From Symbiodinium natans (taxonomy: Eukaryota > Sar > Dinophyceae > Suessiales > Symbiodiniaceae): DNA of 64,000 nucleotides. Within the stretch, counting starts at the first letter, position 1; each line of letters begins with the position of its first letter. The notes under the pieces were generated by a model. That model had not been told where the DNA came from and made no database searches. It saw nothing but the letters and a program-made list of their open reading frames with translations. The DNA lies in the NCBI GenBank assembly GCA_905221605.1, contig CAJNDS010002190.1:1839788-1903787 (forward strand), given 5' to 3'. Below, one piece after another: positions 19,401-26,509 of the stretch. A program made the translations under genes and the position numbers.

Positions 19401-22400
19401 TGGTGGCTTGTCTTTGATTTCTTTTCCTCCTAGATCCTTTCCTTCTTTCAGTCCTTCAAGTGTTCCGTTCATTCTCTCGTACTCGAGCTTGAGCGGAAAG
19501 GCAATTTCATCCGGCATGATGACCCGTTCGGTGATGTAGGGAATTTGAAGCTTGCGAGGCACTTTCGCATCATGTGCAAAGTTGGCATTCGCGAACTCCT
19601 TCATGTCCCACACACGATACTTTCGTGACCATGTTTGCCCCGCGTTGAGGACATACCCTGCGAAAATGCCAGGTATTCCTTTCGGGTCAAACTTTCCGCC
19701 ATATGTTGGTTCACGGGTCTCGGTCGGTTTGAAGTAGACCTTTGCTCCAAACGGAATCAGCTTTCCTGGGAATTCTTTCCCAGACATCCTCTGCCACGCC
19801 GACTCACCATCCACATCCTCGGCGTTGAGATTGTGAGTGACGCAACTCAAGGCATAGGGCCAATAGTTCGCAGGTAGTCCTGCATGCAGCAACGATGTGG
19901 CTGTAGCAGTGATGACGAACTGATTGGTCCTTTCCGCCAGAGAGTTGTTCATAGGACGCCCTGGCAACGAATGATCCAATGGAATTTTGAGCTTGTTCAT
20001 CGCCGCAATGAACTCATCTGCGCAGTCACTATATGCCAGCCTCACTTTCTTCTTTCCCATGAATCTCTTCATACATCGTACAACTTCTCCTTCTTCTCTG
20101 GATATTGTGGGATATGCTGCGACCACCTTCGTGGCCACGTCGCGGAATACCAGGATTTCACGAAGCTCGTCGTCAAGACCCACCCCCTTATCCGTGGCTT
20201 TTCCCATATCCACAAAGTCGAACGTCACCAAGTCACCCCACTCATTGACTTCCCGTTTGAATGCTCCCTTTTGGGTTCTGAAATGCTTCATCTTTGCTCT
20301 CACGCACGCATCACAATAGGGATTCCGGAATCGATGGGTACAAAGATGAGCCAAGGTGTTCGCTTCGGCCTTCAAGGTGCCGACCTTCGCCCCTCTATCT
20401 GGACCAGATTCGTCACCTTCCACGTCGATCTCCTGCGCGTCGCCCTCAGCCTCAACTGGAAGTTCGGCTTGTGGTTCATCTTCACGAACTTCATCGCCTT
20501 CGACCACTTCGCCATCTTCTTCTTCGTCAGCTTCGGAAGCTACGTCGGGGATCTCCTCGCCGATGTCGTCAAGACCTGGTACCGCAACATACGTCGAATC
20601 GTCGTCGGTATCATCGTCCACCTTGTCCTTGTACTTCTGCACCAAGCGGAACATTTCCATCGCTTCGGGTTCCTCATGGGCTTTAGCTCCTTTGCTTCCC
20701 ACTCTGACATAGGGGATGTCTCCTTGCACGAAGAATTGTATCCTCTCGCCAGCATCGTTCACCATAAATGGTGGACGTCCCGCGGGCCACACAAAGGAAT
20801 AGCCGTGAAGCATGCATCTCTTCCCAACTGACAGCACAGAAGGTGTATTCTCCAATACATGTGCTTTGATGGGCTCCTTGAAGGATTTCGTCAAGAACTC
20901 CGCCGTCTGGTTGGTCATAGTGACACCATTTGCCGTTTGGAACGATGTAGACTCGCAATCCATTGCAGTGTCGATGCCGTGCTTGGCGACCTTTTCTAGA
21001 GAGATAAGGTCATGTCCGCATCCTGTGTCCATGATGAATTTCAGCTTCCTGCGAATAAATTCTGGTTGGACCATACACATGTTCGGGTTCTTTATCAGTT
21101 CCTTACGGCTCTCATCAACGCTCAAGGCTCTTTCATGGAACTTCCCCTTCTTGTTGTCGAACTTGAACATAATCACCTTCTCGGTTCCTGGAATCCTAAC
21201 TGGTATGCATCCTCCATCTTTGCCCAGACACATATCTTCCATCAGTCGAGCCCTAGCTCTTGCTTTGTGCTTCTCATACTCGACCTCCGAGATGTGGTTC
21301 TCGTGCTTCAGGTTCGCTTCTGTAAAAAGTCGTGGGGCGAATCCTCTATCTTTGTGTGATCGCCTCGGCTTCGATGATGCGAACTTCGTTCCCTGTTCAA
21401 AGGAAACCTTGAGGTCCTTGACGTCTCTGTGATAAGATCCGATCTCATCGTCGGTGGAGCAATCTGACGCCGCGTCGCCATCGATTGACTCATCGTCAGA
21501 ATCACCATCACCATCACCCAGGGATCGAAGAACAAGTACTGCAGGCAGACCTCGAATCGCAATCGCGGGTGCGGCAGGTTCAGGCTTCTTCTTCTTGTCC
21601 TTCGCCTTCGCCTTTGCTTTTGCCTTCGCATTCGCGTCGGTTTCCCCGGTTGCGGGCGCTGCCTTAGCCGGGTCATGCTTGAAAGGGCAATTCTCTCGGC
21701 TGCAGGATCCGTTCTTGCTCCACTGAAAGCAAGGCCGTTCCGATGGTTTTGATGACGGGCTTCGCGCTCTCTGATTCTTATCATCTCGTGAAGACGGCCT
21801 TCCTCTGTCCGTGTCTTTGTGACTCCATTTGCAATTCTTTCCTGCATTGCATCCTCCTCCGAAGTGAAATTTGCAACGAATCTTCGCCTTTTCCTTGTCG
21901 GTCAGCGATCGTGATGATGAAGGAGATCGGGATCGTTCTTTGCCTTTACCTTTCCCCTTCTTCTTGTCCTTTTCGTGTGCCTTTGCTTTACTCTTTGGGA
22001 GTACAGGCGCAGCATCCGCAGCTTCTTTGTCCTTGCCTCTCTCATTCGTCTTCTTCTTCTTGTCCTTGTCTGGCGCGGATGAGGGAGGCCCTTTGGGATC
22101 GGGCCTAGCTGGTGCAGCAAGCAGGTCCTTCCCAGCAACCATCTGGTTCAGACCATGTTGTGTCTCGTTGAAGTTCTTCTTCTCTCTTCTCCTCTGCACT
22201 GCCCGGTCCATGATCCTCAGCAGCATATCATGTGATCTCTCTGGATCGTCATAGCTCTTGATGTCATAGTAAAGCTTGAGCTCCATGTTCATCTCGGAGG
22301 ATCCTGATATCTTCTGGTACAAGATGTCGCGGAGGGCATTCGTGGAAGGTACATCTTCAGGTCGAATCCGAGAGATGATCTCTAGCCACGTTGCTTTGAA

Positions 22401-23075
22401 TGCGGCAATCTTGTTGTCCCCAGGATACTGCAGTTTGGTCAGGTAATCGATCGTGTAAACCATGTCAAGACGATCCCGCGTGCGGAAGCTTTCCATCATA
22501 GCAATGATCTGTCGTCCCTTCAGAACCTTGTATTCGTTCCCGCGAATGTACGCGTTTGATTTGAGGTTCACTTCCAAGAACAGATCGGCTGCCTGATCTC
22601 CAGCATTCCGTAACATGAGAGTCATCGCACTTGCCAGCTTCACGTCGATGCTTCTGAACTTGACATGTCCCGAATCATTGAGCCCTTCAACATCCGGCAT
22701 CGGCTTGAAAGACTCTTGCAGCCATTTGATCCAGTCGCTTTGATTGGTATCCGCACAAGCGGCCAGAACGTTTGTGGTGACTGCTGCCTGCCATGCGTCC
22801 AAGTGAGTGACCTTGGGGAACGCAGGAATGTTGATCTTGTCGGCCTCTCTTCGGGATATCTTTGGCCCTTCGGTGTAATCAGGTCCATCTTCGGGTCCAG
22901 ATCCACCGCCACCTCCTCCACCACCACCGTGGGGAGAAGAATCTGGGTCGCCACCACCATCACCTCCTCCACCTCCTTTCTTGATTGGCTTCCAGGATCC
23001 AGGGTCGGTTTTGTCTCCGTCCTCTTCTGGTTCGCCTTCCTCCTCGTTTTCTTCTTCTTCACCCTCATTTAGCAA
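10422..23075 (-). CDS. Giant copia-type polyprotein (Gag-PR-IN-RT-RH plus extra domains)
   Basis: 4,217 codons, uninterrupted. In order: acidic/Gly-rich start (1-80); Gag-like helical region (about 82-300); Lys/Ser-rich linker; CCCH fingers at 401-419 (CX7CX5CX3H) and 449-467 (CX8CX4CX3H); aspartic protease DTG at 683-685; integrase zinc site H910, H914, C921, C924 and core D953, D1017, E1048; reverse transcriptase about 1608-1850 with D1707 and YVDD at 1797-1800; RNase H with D2024, E2069/E2071, D2104/D2105 and the ADIHTKAF end typical of copia. Beyond 2200 lie about 2,000 extra residues: a methyltransferase-like domain (about 2695-2910; see findings), a Gly-Phe-Gly-Ser repeat (2959-2990), helical and Pro-rich linkers, an unrecognised domain (about 3520-3910), and a CX2C-X23-CX2C site at 4016-4046. 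Usual copia polyproteins are about 1,300-1,500 residues. PR-IN-RT-RH order marks Ty1/copia. Catalytic residues look intact. Confidence 0.95.
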   Translation of the reverse strand: MLNEGEEEENEEEGEPEEDGDKTDPGSWKPIKKGGGGGDGGGDPDSSPHGGGGGGGGGSGPEDGPDYTEGPKISRREADKINIPAFPKVTHLDAWQAAVTTNVLAACADTNQSDWIKWLQESFKPMPDVEGLNDSGHVKFRSIDVKLASAMTLMLRNAGDQAADLFLEVNLKSNAYIRGNEYKVLKGRQIIAMMESFRTRDRLDMVYTIDYLTKLQYPGDNKIAAFKATWLEIISRIRPEDVPSTNALRDILYQKISGSSEMNMELKLYYDIKSYDDPERSHDMLLRIMDRAVQRRREKKNFNETQHGLNQMVAGKDLLAAPARPDPKGPPSSAPDKDKKKKTNERGKDKEAADAAPVLPKSKAKAHEKDKKKGKGKGKERSRSPSSSRSLTDKEKAKIRCKFHFGGGCNAGKNCKWSHKDTDRGRPSSRDDKNQRARSPSSKPSERPCFQWSKNGSCSRENCPFKHDPAKAAPATGETDANAKAKAKAKAKDKKKKPEPAAPAIAIRGLPAVLVLRSLGDGDGDSDDESIDGDAASDCSTDDEIGSYHRDVKDLKVSFEQGTKFASSKPRRSHKDRGFAPRLFTEANLKHENHISEVEYEKHKARARARLMEDMCLGKDGGCIPVRIPGTEKVIMFKFDNKKGKFHERALSVDESRKELIKNPNMCMVQPEFIRRKLKFIMDTGCGHDLISLEKVAKHGIDTAMDCESTSFQTANGVTMTNQTAEFLTKSFKEPIKAHVLENTPSVLSVGKRCMLHGYSFVWPAGRPPFMVNDAGERIQFFVQGDIPYVRVGSKGAKAHEEPEAMEMFRLVQKYKDKVDDDTDDDSTYVAVPGLDDIGEEIPDVASEADEEEDGEVVEGDEVREDEPQAELPVEAEGDAQEIDVEGDESGPDRGAKVGTLKAEANTLAHLCTHRFRNPYCDACVRAKMKHFRTQKGAFKREVNEWGDLVTFDFVDMGKATDKGVGLDDELREILVFRDVATKVVAAYPTISREEGEVVRCMKRFMGKKKVRLAYSDCADEFIAAMNKLKIPLDHSLPGRPMNNSLAERTNQFVITATATSLLHAGLPANYWPYALSCVTHNLNAEDVDGESAWQRMSGKEFPGKLIPFGAKVYFKPTETREPTYGGKFDPKGIPGIFAGYVLNAGQTWSRKYRVWDMKEFANANFAHDAKVPRKLQIPYITERVIMPDEIAFPLKLEYERMNGTLEGLKEGKDLGGKEIKDKPPGGGDDDDDDDNGDDGGDLPDRQERVKAMEKEMLDYVMENDDIVPDLSEFPDDQPGEPRDGPALESEDAKALRLIGDSILDSAGSVPQSKGVPDVASDPPSSKRETKRGTSPKPVSEPPDGKGEPASSSRGPTGRAIPDIDETDPAFIIAKLKEAGLIGPEPEFWKFGTPGDGRVYINDDGEPCKIDKRGAPFKIGSDGRRLLPSTRPKGKFTPEEWHKLGSEGRKIELKRIKKVEEKEAKKARKKEAKEKKKGKEHKDALVASLEALLPKVVPAEKIDLDFRAGTTTGWTWCEEQVTQIATEMFLDDVLPALPSELAEFGLRAPRMPCVSSTKEKHREKLACAAPCFNAMVTRPVNRKDMYENPKAMEAFMKEWKGLWDQEVFDFSQVREYDDVVREAKKSNAKVHMARVHGLIYEKNYQLKEGDPARKFKGRGVLLGDQVKDQNMEAALFQDLGNSPATFDASRWADFYGCLPGNDVQMADAIQAYIQAKLTGTPCWVELPDEAWHPSVNRRKFRRPVCRLVKALYGHPDAGTMWEQHCHTAVQKMGFAPVGEEWPSLYFHAGMKLLLVIYVDDLKLAGPAENLPKGWNMLRKELRLEEETPLGLYLGCRISKGEAKLHDNTKVRTVTYDMETYLEMTVQKYCETTGFPVDKFKKVPSPSPVEETKNHPARAPCHPGAASHRCQWCGHTMPVDKGGRLLPPPPVPKGPQETELDEADRGTLAPHAASILMKLLYAARICRFDLLRSINNLARRITKWSKKEDAALHHLMCYVHQSKGHKMIGWVGDSMDATSIGLYADADYAGCGESLRSTSGAHMQIQGPHTRFPLAGVSKRQGCASHSTPEAEIVAADYAMSRIGIPAITLWRLIGGKDPNFVFYDDNQTMIGVVRAGKNPTMRHLERSHGICIAWMHEVFQEGYVSLAYEVTAKMAADIHTKAFKDHVSWAHACQLINIMPPTMLSSVEVMDMMKATHQQSADEKGHQHYSFKNEVPCFPYTQTPILPQELERAGLSSKEGVQETDSTDPILVVKFPRMLRGVPSALRPGKYLRSTWILREGQWHRIEDEVPIPSEPQKFDRYVERAVFQYHFQRGSAATTRVHRTASPAVSASPLPDCSRCRVRDSPALCRQVCDLVVRAAHGGYGGVFRAGSEGMGGDINEIPALESTVVAVARAAKEADFPQSTFVPEFIEVTRAGTGNHEVVFQDKHGKEMFKARGDSLSGAVGFSMTIKASDVGNSSPRVWLLVGLEEDNWWQTYAPPDVNIICVPEADARGAYQYCKDIIKWSFKDLRNVLFIGAGALNRASWLDVDPRERFYEDRDVVDYPWGEVIDLVFDARKKGATTIVEVPDKPKFRKSAQYKNIVDCMKWERFTIADCCHGRRICVPQGSGAPNIMYVNEATEFLIHGLKAPENMKDVCGVQHHHASREAVDGCGKRTSKVSRLLLKMLSERDAKVGDPKACSSVEKLPSGKDRMIIEFCCSKDSSLGKSSSATRGAHVMRVHEALQAQTKACESNILKEAERFRKSNPKCPILVFASLPCTGGSNWTKVNEMGGETEKGKEHRKKFRDLLKALKRLLRKLAVFSPKIAFELPKTCLYWSWPEVQALTKQHSLRVARMDGCMMGVVDKDGIPLLKAWCIATNVSTMLNLKGVTCDNTHEHGTPRGQALREAGNYTPHMAKLLHNAWRDEARNIRRGSAQSVHVAASCVLVHVSLRCSNSQVPHEFQGTCIIVCPTPGIGFGSSDPNPKCSEGFGSAGSDLHLGKGLGSAGPRTSMDGQQQRPIPPHVPWSRPQDLFSLPYQRSGINIPVGNGMTALRTTCHALRSLRGQPLPGRLEQGMVATNANIAAWVEFGVPAILLAAVAAPSSPYGFPEVRVRELFRGVVESLLPARSAESYKTVLSHVTTFIKVVKTAISTDSTRQVLQELLDHVIEIDLFKNIDMFVDVLVQDADQGRLDPQHPCLTVVTMDGYLDPNVICRPVVTKSAWIYVTRYNDWMRLNSYFRENLPNRREGLPCMLLTQDFWDLLELIWSMAKQVGYCLRSHNQVAENTQMNVWDLIEIVVDPPENVSAAVAHAVNSLQGLSVAMHTAHEYLNDSRTVWPSEPSRTTGAELRESLLNATTVVMAPPPTGLGLPASFSHSSWNQLAAEQNVLRAVHDMYRTHRSWMSEITNLPECYSEGREQPPYLQPDPTGTVFPPALNSHPPWVNVQRQHPAGPASPSVPEGPAPFVEEDHPANRSTSTPSPRQATGASFVEARGESAKRQRGPEDVRSAASQPGTAASSSDPRGAEPTAQPEGEPDEVRWYLDPTPDGYMEKFVKFQSRHRVQLGTTIIVHKDDPTDVLPARDQTPKINGKFGTSSEQVYLRRVTTHLAKLYGMSQSNLAGAFHMATFMKKGDVEWLRLYKVLYEKVFLCTIRQLPTPGTMFAVVMQSTATGELGIFHFNSSPEQRALLTAGLRKFSASIRQASTPDITAVRSSKTIILADFEVWTKTKNRLTYTMASKLQEKGWYDAHSYCQTVDESLDPLLPEGFQVVATKARDAVREWRGPGQSIDVTAHVYLSFRAINDLLVWEHGNATPENMRKWFVDPIMDLSDLLQRAVIVTLNDDPRFIGKDVGAAMPWAAIDWIAVELRARGCIVFTSSLLWARIAVTLHKGSDNFRINPEEMHLAVAAFDKHLLQEKIITLCMAPPESMGDCEPHLDSVNMETADAKAVFAPSSSDDVRTASANDDTQERYQRVVERASELEGIRGGVDMTWVDADIAMVSPEPFYDGETYWIDIEGLISKHPTAPSGQFHVCQACVDEFNTLKSSFQGEFGPIQSPAYCPFCSLKAMWDKDYGVNKWEEVRKSERHAAGCAIFAQKHDFVYQDGSPVIPKEDLKSYIFACSKVAYTNYGKIVSSSAGLRLNTKQASEYTRWAKGRRLSWDFGYTVDGMACLLPLYDAGNAAYAGFLHSIFDQDEVKGMYNGNADPAAELMGDTLEVALGILTIACRYPSAFEA
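14346..14993 (-). other. Methyltransferase-like domain within the polyprotein
   Basis: Residues about 2695-2910 of the polyprotein. MIIEFCCSKDSSLGK resembles the AdoMet-binding motif I of cytosine-C5 methyltransferases. VFASLPCTGGSNW resembles motif IV with its Pro-Cys (Cys at 14795-14793). IAFELPKTCLYW stands where motif VI (ENV-type Glu) would be. Spacings are plausible but the motifs are divergent, and no target-recognition region is obvious. Cytosine methyltransferases captured by dinoflagellate retrotransposons have been reported, so the setting is credible. Activity is not shown. Confidence 0.5.
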
Positions 23076-24275
23076 TTTTCGCCGTGGTCGGCAAATTCGG
23101 CTTAAAGAGTAATCCCAAAACCCAGGGACATGACCAGCGCATCACGTCGTTCTTTCTGCCGAAACAAAAGCGTTCGTAGGTTATTATCTCAAAAGGCGCT
23201 GCCAAGCTCAAGTTGCTCTTTGCGCACGAACGGTTTGCAAACCCGGCACCCAGCAACCCACAGGCACACAACACGAACATCATTTATCCGGCCCACACAA
23301 CATAATCATCACTTATCTGGCTGCGCTGGTGGAAAGTTACAAGACGCAAGCTCGTACTCAGCATGAGGTCAGCGCAACGCCGCTGCACGTGTCAGACCGA
23401 GCCTACAAGCCACAACGACATAGCACTTGGGCACCAGGCAGACCAGGCACATCACGAAACTTTGAGAGTACGCCCCACTGTTCTGTCTGCAAAAGCAGAC
23501 GGGACAGGATGTCAGCCAGCAAAAACCTCGGGACACACAAATTCCGGAGCAGCGCGCGAAAACCGCGAAAACCGCGAAAACCAATCACGGAACGCGTGTT
23601 TGGGGATTTTTCGGCGGCGGGGGATCGCGCGAGAGTCGGGGAGAGTCGGGGGAGAGCCAAAGGCGGGGAGAGTCGGGGAGAGTCGGGGGAGAGTCGGGGA
23701 GAGTCGGGGGGCAGGGGGGGTCAAGAGGTGATTAGAAAGGAGGCAAGGGCCGGAGAGTCGGGGAGAGTCGGGGAGAGTCGGGGAGAGTCGGGGAGAGTCG
23801 GGGAGAGTCGGGGAGAGTCGGGGGCGGGGGCCGGTGGTGGGGGCCGCGGGTCTGGAAATTTGGCTGGAGACTGGTTTGGTGGCCCTGAACTGGTTTGGTG
23901 GATTTGGCCGCAAAATTTTTTTTTGAATTTTCTGCGAAAATACAAATCTGCTGACGCAAAGGGCATTTCACGCCACCACGCCGACCGCTCCGCGTAATAC
24001 AAAAAAACCTAAACCCGCGGCCCCCCCAGCCTGTGCCTGTGACTGGCAGCGCTGATTTCAACCCAACCCGGAAGATTCCCGTCGAGGTCTAAGGCACAAG
24101 GGCTTAAACGAAAACAAAGCGCAGGAGGGGAGTAGGGATTACCACCCCTTGCTGTGGTGCAGCGCAGACAGGATGAACAAGGTTTATAATGGACAGACAC
24201 ACGCAATGAGATAGGACGACGAGTAATCAGCTCAGGCAACTGCGCAAGTCTGCAGGACCCACAAGCCAAAAACAT
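23076..24275 (-). other. Spacer between element ORFs with GGGGAGAGTC minisatellite
   Basis: 1.2 kb inside the retrotransposon between the coiled-coil ORF and the polyprotein, without a convincing gene. It contains a 10 bp GGGGAGAGTC minisatellite in two blocks (about 23633-23705 and 23754-23825) and a CGCGAAAAC triplet near 23557. Long open frames here are Pro/Arg/Ser repeats made by the minisatellite. It could be leader, an intron, or an internal promoter for the polyprotein message. Confidence 0.6.
23633..23825. repeat. GGGGAGAGTC minisatellite in the element spacer
   Basis: Two blocks of the 10 bp unit, the second with about seven nearly perfect copies, separated by a G-rich segment. The repeat is purine-rich on the plus strand, so it could form triplex or quadruplex structures. 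Confidence 0.85.
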
Positions 24276-26369
24276 TCAAAGCAACATCAGTCTGCCTTCA
24301 AAAAAACATCTTGCCAACATCAGAGCGGCAGCAACGCTGCGTAAATATTTTACTGGCCATATCCCCTCTAATCCGGACATCCCAAGAACTGCCAACCCTC
24401 CTCGGTGAAATTTACTACCCTCATTCTCCTGCTCCTGTTCTTCAGCAATTATGCGCCATTGATCTCGTTCGCGACGAAGACGAGCTTCGGTGTCTCTCAT
24501 TCTACTCATTTCTTCCCGAAGTTCATCCATTTGCCTTTGTAAAGCTTCTTGCTGAACAGTTGTCGAAGCGTTTGCGCGAGGATCTTGAGGATGATTGGGA
24601 GCATTCGGAGGAATTTCTGAAGCCATTCCAGGCGTGACCTCGCCCGTATGCCGCGAACGCGATGGTTGCCGCACACACTGGTAGGACGTGGACGCCGTAG
24701 GTGGATCAGCAAGTAACTGTGAGGTGTGTGGTCTGGTAGCCAAGCCAGGAGGCAAGTCCAGCGAACCTGTCGTGAACATCCTTCCCAGAACCAGGTTGGG
24801 AACTGATGGTACTTCTGGAACGAGAACGGGAGGTCCACCAAATAACGATGTCCTTGTAGAAGTCGGTCGGCTTTCTGCCACTGGAATAGGTGGTCCTCCG
24901 AACAACGATGGCCTCGTGGGAAGAGCCGGGGGACCCGAACCCTCCTTTGAGGCATCTCCACCCTGGGAATGAGCCGGCGAAGCCGAACCCACCCCAGGAA
25001 TGGTGTTCTGGACCCATGTCTTGAACCTCGATTCCGTCATAGATGACATTGGCACATCACGATCAACTTCTTCCGGACTGCTGTAAGCTTGGGTTATTCC
25101 TGAACGGGATTGAACGCTTTGTGGACGCGAATTATGCACACCTACCCTAGGCACTGAAGAAACATTATCCCACTCAGACGTTCCGGCTGACGTAGGTCGG
25201 TTGTACGTTTGAACCTGTCTCGCAGCATCCAATTCCGATGTCAGTCGTCGATTGACGTCCTCATGAGATTGGCATTCCGCTCGTACCCTTTGCAGCTCCT
25301 CATGGATGCTAGGCAACGAAGCATGTTGGCTTTCCAATCGCTGCTCCATCTCGTGCACAGCTTGTCTCAAAGCAGCTGCTCTTTCTTCTTCTTCGTGGTA
25401 CTGAACGATGACGCTATGAATGTTCACGTTCAAGAGCCTGGTCTGATCGCGTTCATCCTGCAATGCCACGCTCTCATGATGAGCATATTCTCGCATCTCG
25501 CTCTTCTGCTTCTCGGATGCTTCACGTGCAAACTCGGAGGTTCGCAGCTGATCTTCCATCTGGGCCACAATGATTTCGGCTTGTTGTAGATCGGCTCGCC
25601 TCCTCAGATTTTCATGTGCTCGAATGTTCAGCTCCTCTGTAAGTCGCTGGTATTCTCGAGCTATCGTGTTTCCTTCACCATGGGCCGCTTCTTCCACGTT
25701 GACCATGTACCGCGCCATCTCGCGTTGCTGGTGCATCAACTGCTCCTGAGTCACCGTCGCTTGATGATGATTGTCGGCAGCATGTTGCTCCAGTGTTGCG
25801 ATCGTGGCACCAACGACTTGCTCACGTTCAGCGAGTGTAGCTTCGTGACGTTGATGGATATGAGCTGCCAGTTGCGCGTTCTGACCACGTTCGCGTTCTA
25901 GCTGCTCGATCCTGAGTGATGCCCCATAGTCTTCCTGTTGCATCTCCTCGATCTTCAGTCGCAACATGGCAATGACCTCTTCCATCTTCCGCCTTTCGCC
26001 TTCTTCCCGGATTCGTTCCGCTAGAGGGTTAGCAGACTCGACCGGGGGACCCGAATCAAGCCCGCTCCTACCGCCAGCCGGAGGTTCCGAACTGGGGAGG
26101 CCGGTACCCAAAAGAGGGCCACCGTACCCTCTTCGCGGTGACGTTTCCGGTCGTCCGGCGTCCGGCGAGGATCGTGGAGAGATTCGTGGAGAAGTGCCTC
26201 TTCTTCGTCGTGGAGTACTTGGAGTGTTGGATCTCTTTGATGTTCGTTCCGATGATTGTCTGGAAGTGGATCTGAGGCGTGAAACTTGACTCATCTTTGA
26301 GTTTCCATCTTCACGCAGTACGCTCAAACCACTTCTGGTTCGTGCGGGTGCCTTCGTAACCGCAACCAT
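24276..26369 (-). CDS. Coiled-coil ORF, first ORF of the retrotransposon
   Basis: 697 codons from the first in-frame ATG at 26369. The frame is open back to about 26490, but only with non-AUG codons. An Arg/Ser/Pro-rich basic N-terminus (SR- and TPRRRR-like stretches) is followed by a long coiled coil (about residues 117-388) rich in Glu, Gln and Arg heptads. Next comes a Pro/Gly linker with a repeated SLFGGPP motif, a second short coiled coil, and a hydrophobic end. No Gag, protease or enzyme motif is visible. It occupies the place of Gag after the primer site, so a structural or RNA-packaging role is possible but unproven. It is in the same reading frame as the polyprotein but separated from it by the 1.2 kb spacer. 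Confidence 0.75.
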   Translation of the reverse strand: MVAVTKAPARTRSGLSVLREDGNSKMSQVSRLRSTSRQSSERTSKRSNTPSTPRRRRGTSPRISPRSSPDAGRPETSPRRGYGGPLLGTGLPSSEPPAGGRSGLDSGPPVESANPLAERIREEGERRKMEEVIAMLRLKIEEMQQEDYGASLRIEQLERERGQNAQLAAHIHQRHEATLAEREQVVGATIATLEQHAADNHHQATVTQEQLMHQQREMARYMVNVEEAAHGEGNTIAREYQRLTEELNIRAHENLRRRADLQQAEIIVAQMEDQLRTSEFAREASEKQKSEMREYAHHESVALQDERDQTRLLNVNIHSVIVQYHEEEERAAALRQAVHEMEQRLESQHASLPSIHEELQRVRAECQSHEDVNRRLTSELDAARQVQTYNRPTSAGTSEWDNVSSVPRVGVHNSRPQSVQSRSGITQAYSSPEEVDRDVPMSSMTESRFKTWVQNTIPGVGSASPAHSQGGDASKEGSGPPALPTRPSLFGGPPIPVAESRPTSTRTSLFGGPPVLVPEVPSVPNLVLGRMFTTGSLDLPPGLATRPHTSQLLADPPTASTSYQCVRQPSRSRHTGEVTPGMASEIPPNAPNHPQDPRANASTTVQQEALQRQMDELREEMSRMRDTEARLRRERDQWRIIAEEQEQENEGSKFHRGGLAVLGMSGLEGIWPVKYLRSVAAALMLARCFFEGRLMLL

Positions 26370-26491
26370 CTCAACGGCATCATCTGATGATGTAACCGCA
26401 TCTGTGTCGGCGCAGCCTGGTTGTGTCGGCACTCGACGACGAGGTTGGCAGTGCCATAGCTCAGCCCGTACAGTAGTCGCAAGTCGCAACC

Positions 26492-26509
26492 GCTATACGG
26501 CTGATAACC
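26492..26509 (-). promoter_or_regulatory. Primer binding site resembling a tRNA anticodon half
   Basis: The bases abutting the 5' LTR read, on the plus (primer) strand, ...TACGG CTGATAA CC. This has the form of an anticodon arm: a five-base stem side, a seven-base loop with anticodon GAU (Ile), then two bases of the other stem side. No 3' CCA-type match is present. Drosophila copia is known to prime with the 5' half of initiator tRNA cut in the anticodon arm, so a similar half-tRNA primer is plausible. Identity of the tRNA is inference. Confidence 0.45.
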
